6,513 nt of DNA from 66-474 sp051962095 (lineage in GTDB: Bacteria; Pseudomonadota; Gammaproteobacteria; Xanthomonadales; Rhodanobacteraceae): positions 1-6,513 of the forward strand of contig JBQCCP010000178.1 of NCBI GenBank assembly GCA_051962095.1, given 5' to 3'. A program made the translations under genes and the position numbers. A model generated the notes under the pieces. The model did no database searches. It was given only the letters and a program-made list of their open reading frames with translations, and was not told the DNA's origin. Positions 4,601 to 6,513 of the stretch are shown here, in pieces (positions within the stretch are counted from its first letter, which is position 1; the number at the start of each line of letters is the position of its first letter).

Positions 4601-5583
4601 AAGCGCGCATGCTGCCGCCACGCTCTTCCCTTCCTCCGCTTGCGGGGGAAGGTGCCTGGAGGGCGGATGGGGGAAGTGCTCGCGACACGTTCGCAAGTTT
4701 TCCCCTCACCCTGGCCCTCTCCCGCAAGCGGGAGAGGGGACAAAAGCGCGCGCGATCGGTGCTGGAATTACTGCTGATCCTTGTGGCCCTCGCGTCACTC
4801 GCCGGCTGCGAACGCGGCATGCACGAGATGTACGACCAGCCGAAGTACAAGCCGCTGACGCCGAGCCCGTTGTGGCCAGACGGCAATTCTTCGCGGCCGC
4901 AGGTGCCGGGCACGGAACCGTATTCGGCCGGTGCGCTGGCCGGCACCACCAGCGGGCGGATGGGGCGCGTCGCGCGGGTGCCCCCGGCGGGTCCGGTCAG
5001 TGGCGTCGATGCGCACGGCAAGCCGCTCGCGCGCGCCGGCGCCGCCGCGTCACCGGGCTATTCCAATCCGCTGCCGATCACGCCGCAACTGCTCGCGCGC
5101 GGACGGCAACGCTTCGATATCTACTGCGCGCCCTGCCACAGCCGCGCCGGGGACGGCGATGGGATGATCGCCGAGCGTGGCTTCCCGCACCCGCCGAGTT
5201 ACCACACCGCCGCGCTGCGCAACGCGCCCGAAAGCCATTTCTACCAGGTGATCACGCACGGCTATGGCGTGATGTATCCGTACGCCGATCGGATCTCGCC
5301 GCACGACCGCTGGGCGATTGTCGCCTACATCCGCGCGCTGCAGTTGAGCCAGCATGCGCCGAGGTCGGATTTGAGCGCGGAGGATTTGCAAAAACTTGGA
5401 GCATCGAATTCGCAAGCAACGAACCCCTCTCCCTTCGGGAGAGGCGGCGCAGAGCGCCGCGCGCGCAGCGCGGGGGTGAGGGTTCGGCACGAAGCTGGGC
5501 GCCGCGCGTTGCGCGAACCCTCACCCGCCGCTTCGCGGCACCCTCTCCCGGTGGGAGAGGGGAAAAACGGAACCGCGCGATGA
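4597..5583 (+). CDS. actE: ActE, monoheme cytochrome c lipoprotein subunit of Alternative Complex III, with repeat-derived ends
   Basis: ActE is a periplasmic c-type cytochrome that helps pass electrons out of the complex. The start ATG 4597 overlaps the actD stop (ATGA), with GGAGG at 4582-4586. The protein has 328 residues; I would expect about 200-240. A hydrophobic stretch, ELLLILVALASLAGC, ends in a lipobox with Cys71 as the probable lipidated residue. The haem motif CAPCH is at 177-181, followed by GDGDGMIAERGFPHPPSYH. VITHGYGVMYPYADRI contains Met226, the likely sixth haem ligand, and the conserved WAIVAYIRALQLSQ helix follows. Two stretches are not cytochrome: residues about 3-49, which push the signal peptide away from the start, and about 271-328 after LQKLGA. 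Both are encoded by family-1 repeats. The start is uncertain because no in-frame ATG lies just before the hydrophobic core. GTG 4759 would leave no basic n-region. Confidence 0.92.
   Translation: MKARMLPPRSSLPPLAGEGAWRADGGSARDTFASFPLTLALSRKRERGQKRARSVLELLLILVALASLAGCERGMHEMYDQPKYKPLTPSPLWPDGNSSRPQVPGTEPYSAGALAGTTSGRMGRVARVPPAGPVSGVDAHGKPLARAGAAASPGYSNPLPITPQLLARGRQRFDIYCAPCHSRAGDGDGMIAERGFPHPPSYHTAALRNAPESHFYQVITHGYGVMYPYADRISPHDRWAIVAYIRALQLSQHAPRSDLSAEDLQKLGASNSQATNPSPFGRGGAERRARSAGVRVRHEAGRRALREPSPAASRHPLPVGEGKNGTAR
4625..4675 (+). repeat. Family-1 palindromic repeat (diverged), left arm of the pair in the actE 5' end
   Basis: CCTTCCTCCGC (4629-4639) pairs with GCGGGGGAAGG (4642-4652), with one mismatch and a two-base loop. 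It is followed by a GGCGGATGGGGGA arm matching 8 of 10 bases of the GGTGAGGGGA complement of the right copy. It encodes SSLPPLAGEGAWRADGG. This is the most diverged copy here. Confidence 0.65.
4701..4739 (+). repeat. Family-1 palindromic repeat, right (inverted) arm in the actE 5' end
   Basis: The arm CCCCTCACCCTGG precedes a perfect 11-bp stem, CCCTCTCCCGC (4715-4725) with GCGGGAGAGGG (4728-4738), loop AA. It encodes PLTLALSRKRERG, and its Arg/Lys residues now supply part of the positive charge ahead of the ActE signal core. Confidence 0.8.
5424..5486 (+). repeat. Family-1 palindromic repeat, left arm of the pair in the actE 3' end
   Basis: CCTCTCCC (5426-5433) pairs with GGGAGAGG (5437-5444) over a TTC loop. 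A GGCGCAGAGCGCCGCGCG stretch and the arm GGGTGAGGGTTCG (5474-5486) follow. The arm is the exact 13-bp complement of CGAACCCTCACCC at 5514-5526, so the pair can fold as one large cruciform-like structure with nested hairpins. Confidence 0.85.
5514..5562 (+). repeat. Family-1 palindromic repeat, right (inverted) arm in the actE 3' end
   Basis: CGAACCCTCACCC (5514-5526) is followed by GCCGCTTCGCGGC, itself a small hairpin. A perfect 9-bp stem comes next, CCCTCTCCC (5541-5549) with GGGAGAGGG (5553-5561), loop GGT. CCCCTCTCCC at 5424-5433 and GGGAGAGGGG at 5553-5562 form the outer inverted repeat of a 139-bp compound. It ends 17 bases before the actF ATG. Confidence 0.85.
5569..5582 (+). promoter_or_regulatory. 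Weak Shine-Dalgarno and ATG of actF
   Basis: GGAA at 5569-5572 lies seven bases before ATG 5580. The better match GGGAGAGGGG (5553-5562) belongs to the repeat hairpin and is 17 bases away, which is too far. The ATG overlaps the actE stop as ATGA, so actF probably depends on re-initiation by ribosomes finishing actE, including its repeat-encoded tail. Confidence 0.5.
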
Positions 5584-6513
5584 ACGCCTGGCTGCCGCGT
5601 ACGCTTGCGCAATGGTTCGCGCTGCTGGTCGGCGTGGCGGCGCTGGTCACGTGCGCGCTGCTCGGGCTATGGCGCGAACCGAAACAGGCATTGCTTTCGT
5701 ACCTGTTCGCGTTCTTCTTCTTCACGGGCTTGAGCCTCGGCAGTCTTGCGTTGCTGATGATCCACGCGATCACCGGCGGCGCGTGGGGCGACTGGATCCG
5801 GCCACCGTTGCTCGCGGCCGCGCGGTTGCTGCCGTTGATGGCGCTTGCGGTGATCCCGATCCTGGTGGAGATGCGCGTGCTGTACGCGTGGACCGCGCCC
5901 GCGCCGGACGCAGAGGCGCAAGCGCAAAGCTGGTATCTCGCCGACACGTTTTTCGTGATCCGCACCGTCATCTATTTCGTGGCGTGGATCGGCTGGCTGA
6001 TCGCCTTCACGCGCAACATGGATGACCGCGTGCGCGCGCGCCGGATCGCCGCGCCGGGACTGATCGTGTTCGGCGTCGGCTCGCTGCTCGCCTCGGTGGA
6101 TTGGGCCGTGTCGCTGACGCCGCACTGGCATTCCTCGGTGTTCGGGATGATGGTCGGCACCGGCTGGCTGCTGGGCGCGTGCGCGCTCGCCACCGCGACG
6201 GCCGCATCGCCACGGGGTCGCGAAGCCGATTCCGTGCCGCCCGACGTGCTGCACGACCTTGGCAACATGCTGCTGACGTTCGTGCTGGCGTGGTCGTACC
6301 TCGCCTTCATGCAATACCTGACCGTCTGGATCGCCGACCTGCCCGACGAAAACGCGTGGTACATCCCGCGCACGCTGACATCGTGGCGATACCTCGCGTG
6401 GTTCCTGATCGCGTGCGACTTCGCGCTGCCGTTTGCCGTGCTGCTTTCGCGCGCCGCCAAGCGCCGTCGCGCGTGGCTGCGTGGCGTCGCCGTGATGCTG
6501 GTCGTCGCGAATT
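5580..6513 (+). CDS. actF: ActF, second NrfD-like membrane subunit of Alternative Complex III (3' partial)
   Basis: The frame is open from ATG 5580 to the window edge, giving 311 residues; family members are about 400, so the C-terminus is outside. It begins MNAWLPRTLAQWFALLVGV and has repeated long hydrophobic segments, starting near residues 10-30 and 40-66. Family landmarks are ASVDWAVSLTPHWHSSVFG (Asp174, Trp175), VLHDLGNMLLTFVLAWSYLA (His225) and WIADLPDENAWYIPR (Glu257), all typical of ActF. ActF packs against ActC as a pseudo-symmetric partner in ACIII but does not contact the Fe-S subunit as the quinol site does; a proton-path role is proposed for the family. The start is fixed by the ATGA overlap with actE. 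No insertion is seen in the visible part. Confidence 0.94.
   Translation, partial: MNAWLPRTLAQWFALLVGVAALVTCALLGLWREPKQALLSYLFAFFFFTGLSLGSLALLMIHAITGGAWGDWIRPPLLAAARLLPLMALAVIPILVEMRVLYAWTAPAPDAEAQAQSWYLADTFFVIRTVIYFVAWIGWLIAFTRNMDDRVRARRIAAPGLIVFGVGSLLASVDWAVSLTPHWHSSVFGMMVGTGWLLGACALATATAASPRGREADSVPPDVLHDLGNMLLTFVLAWSYLAFMQYLTVWIADLPDENAWYIPRTLTSWRYLAWFLIACDFALPFAVLLSRAAKRRRAWLRGVAVMLVVAN

Noticed and set aside
4600..4751. 9-bp direct repeat AAAGCGCGC (4600-4608 and 4743-4751) as a target duplication of the actE repeat pair
   Set aside because: Clean removal of 143 bp does not restore the actE frame, and GCGC-rich matches are likely by chance here. It is not claimed as a duplication.
924..5562. 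CRISPR array
   Set aside because: The repeats are irregularly spaced, differ in orientation and sequence, lie mostly inside genes, and have no equal-length spacers.
1..6513. A wholly new enzyme system or defence island
   Set aside because: Every recognisable protein belongs to the known ACIII set in its usual order. The unusual part is the repeat load, not the gene content.

Overview
The window is an internal piece of an Alternative Complex III (ACIII, act) operon, all on the plus strand. ACIII is a membrane quinol:electron-acceptor oxidoreductase that replaces cytochrome bc1 in many bacteria. In order the genes are actB (5' end cut off by the window), actC, actD, actE and actF (3' end cut off). 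The pentaheme gene actA would be expected just upstream, and often a cytochrome c oxidase cluster downstream; neither is visible. The DNA is GC-rich. Together with the dispersed CCCTCTCCC/GGGAGAGGG palindromes, this suggests a high-GC proteobacterium, perhaps Xanthomonadales/Rhodanobacteraceae-like. That placement is an inference and no marker gene confirms it.

Layout: 2-2437 actB (Mo-bisPGD-like domain remnant plus iron-sulfur domain with four cysteine groups); 2438-2681 a non-coding or leader stretch filled with an inverted pair of palindromic repeats; 2682-4061 actC (NrfD-like quinol-oxidising membrane subunit); 4058-4600 actD (DUF3341 two-helix membrane subunit); 4597-5583 actE (monoheme cytochrome c lipoprotein); 5580-6513 actF (second NrfD-like membrane subunit). 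actC/actD, actD/actE and actE/actF each overlap by ATGA. Electrons would pass from quinol at ActC to the ActB Fe-S clusters and then to the haem subunits ActA/ActE. ActD and ActF complete the membrane part.

The unusual layer is repetitive DNA. At least seven copies of a hairpin repeat family (stem CCCTCTCC.../...GGAGAGGG, with a GGTGAGGG-type arm) sit in four places: inside actB, between actB and actC, inside the 5' coding end of actE, and inside the 3' coding end of actE. Three of the four are inverted pairs. A second, multi-hairpin repeat lies next to the copy in actB. Where they fall inside genes they are translated in frame without a stop, so they appear to have added an interdomain insert to ActB, a long n-region ahead of the ActE lipoprotein signal, and a tail on ActE.

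At the actB/actC junction the repeats seem to have split the original actC start. A perfect AAGGAGG and an ATG overlapping the actB stop remain at 2420-2436, and a 7-bp copy of the junction (TGAGCGC) recurs at the present actC start. The orphaned ATG now opens an 85-codon leader ORF that stops exactly on the new actC start. No RNA gene, CRISPR array, transposase gene, promoter or convincing terminator was seen, and no minus-strand ORF looks real.
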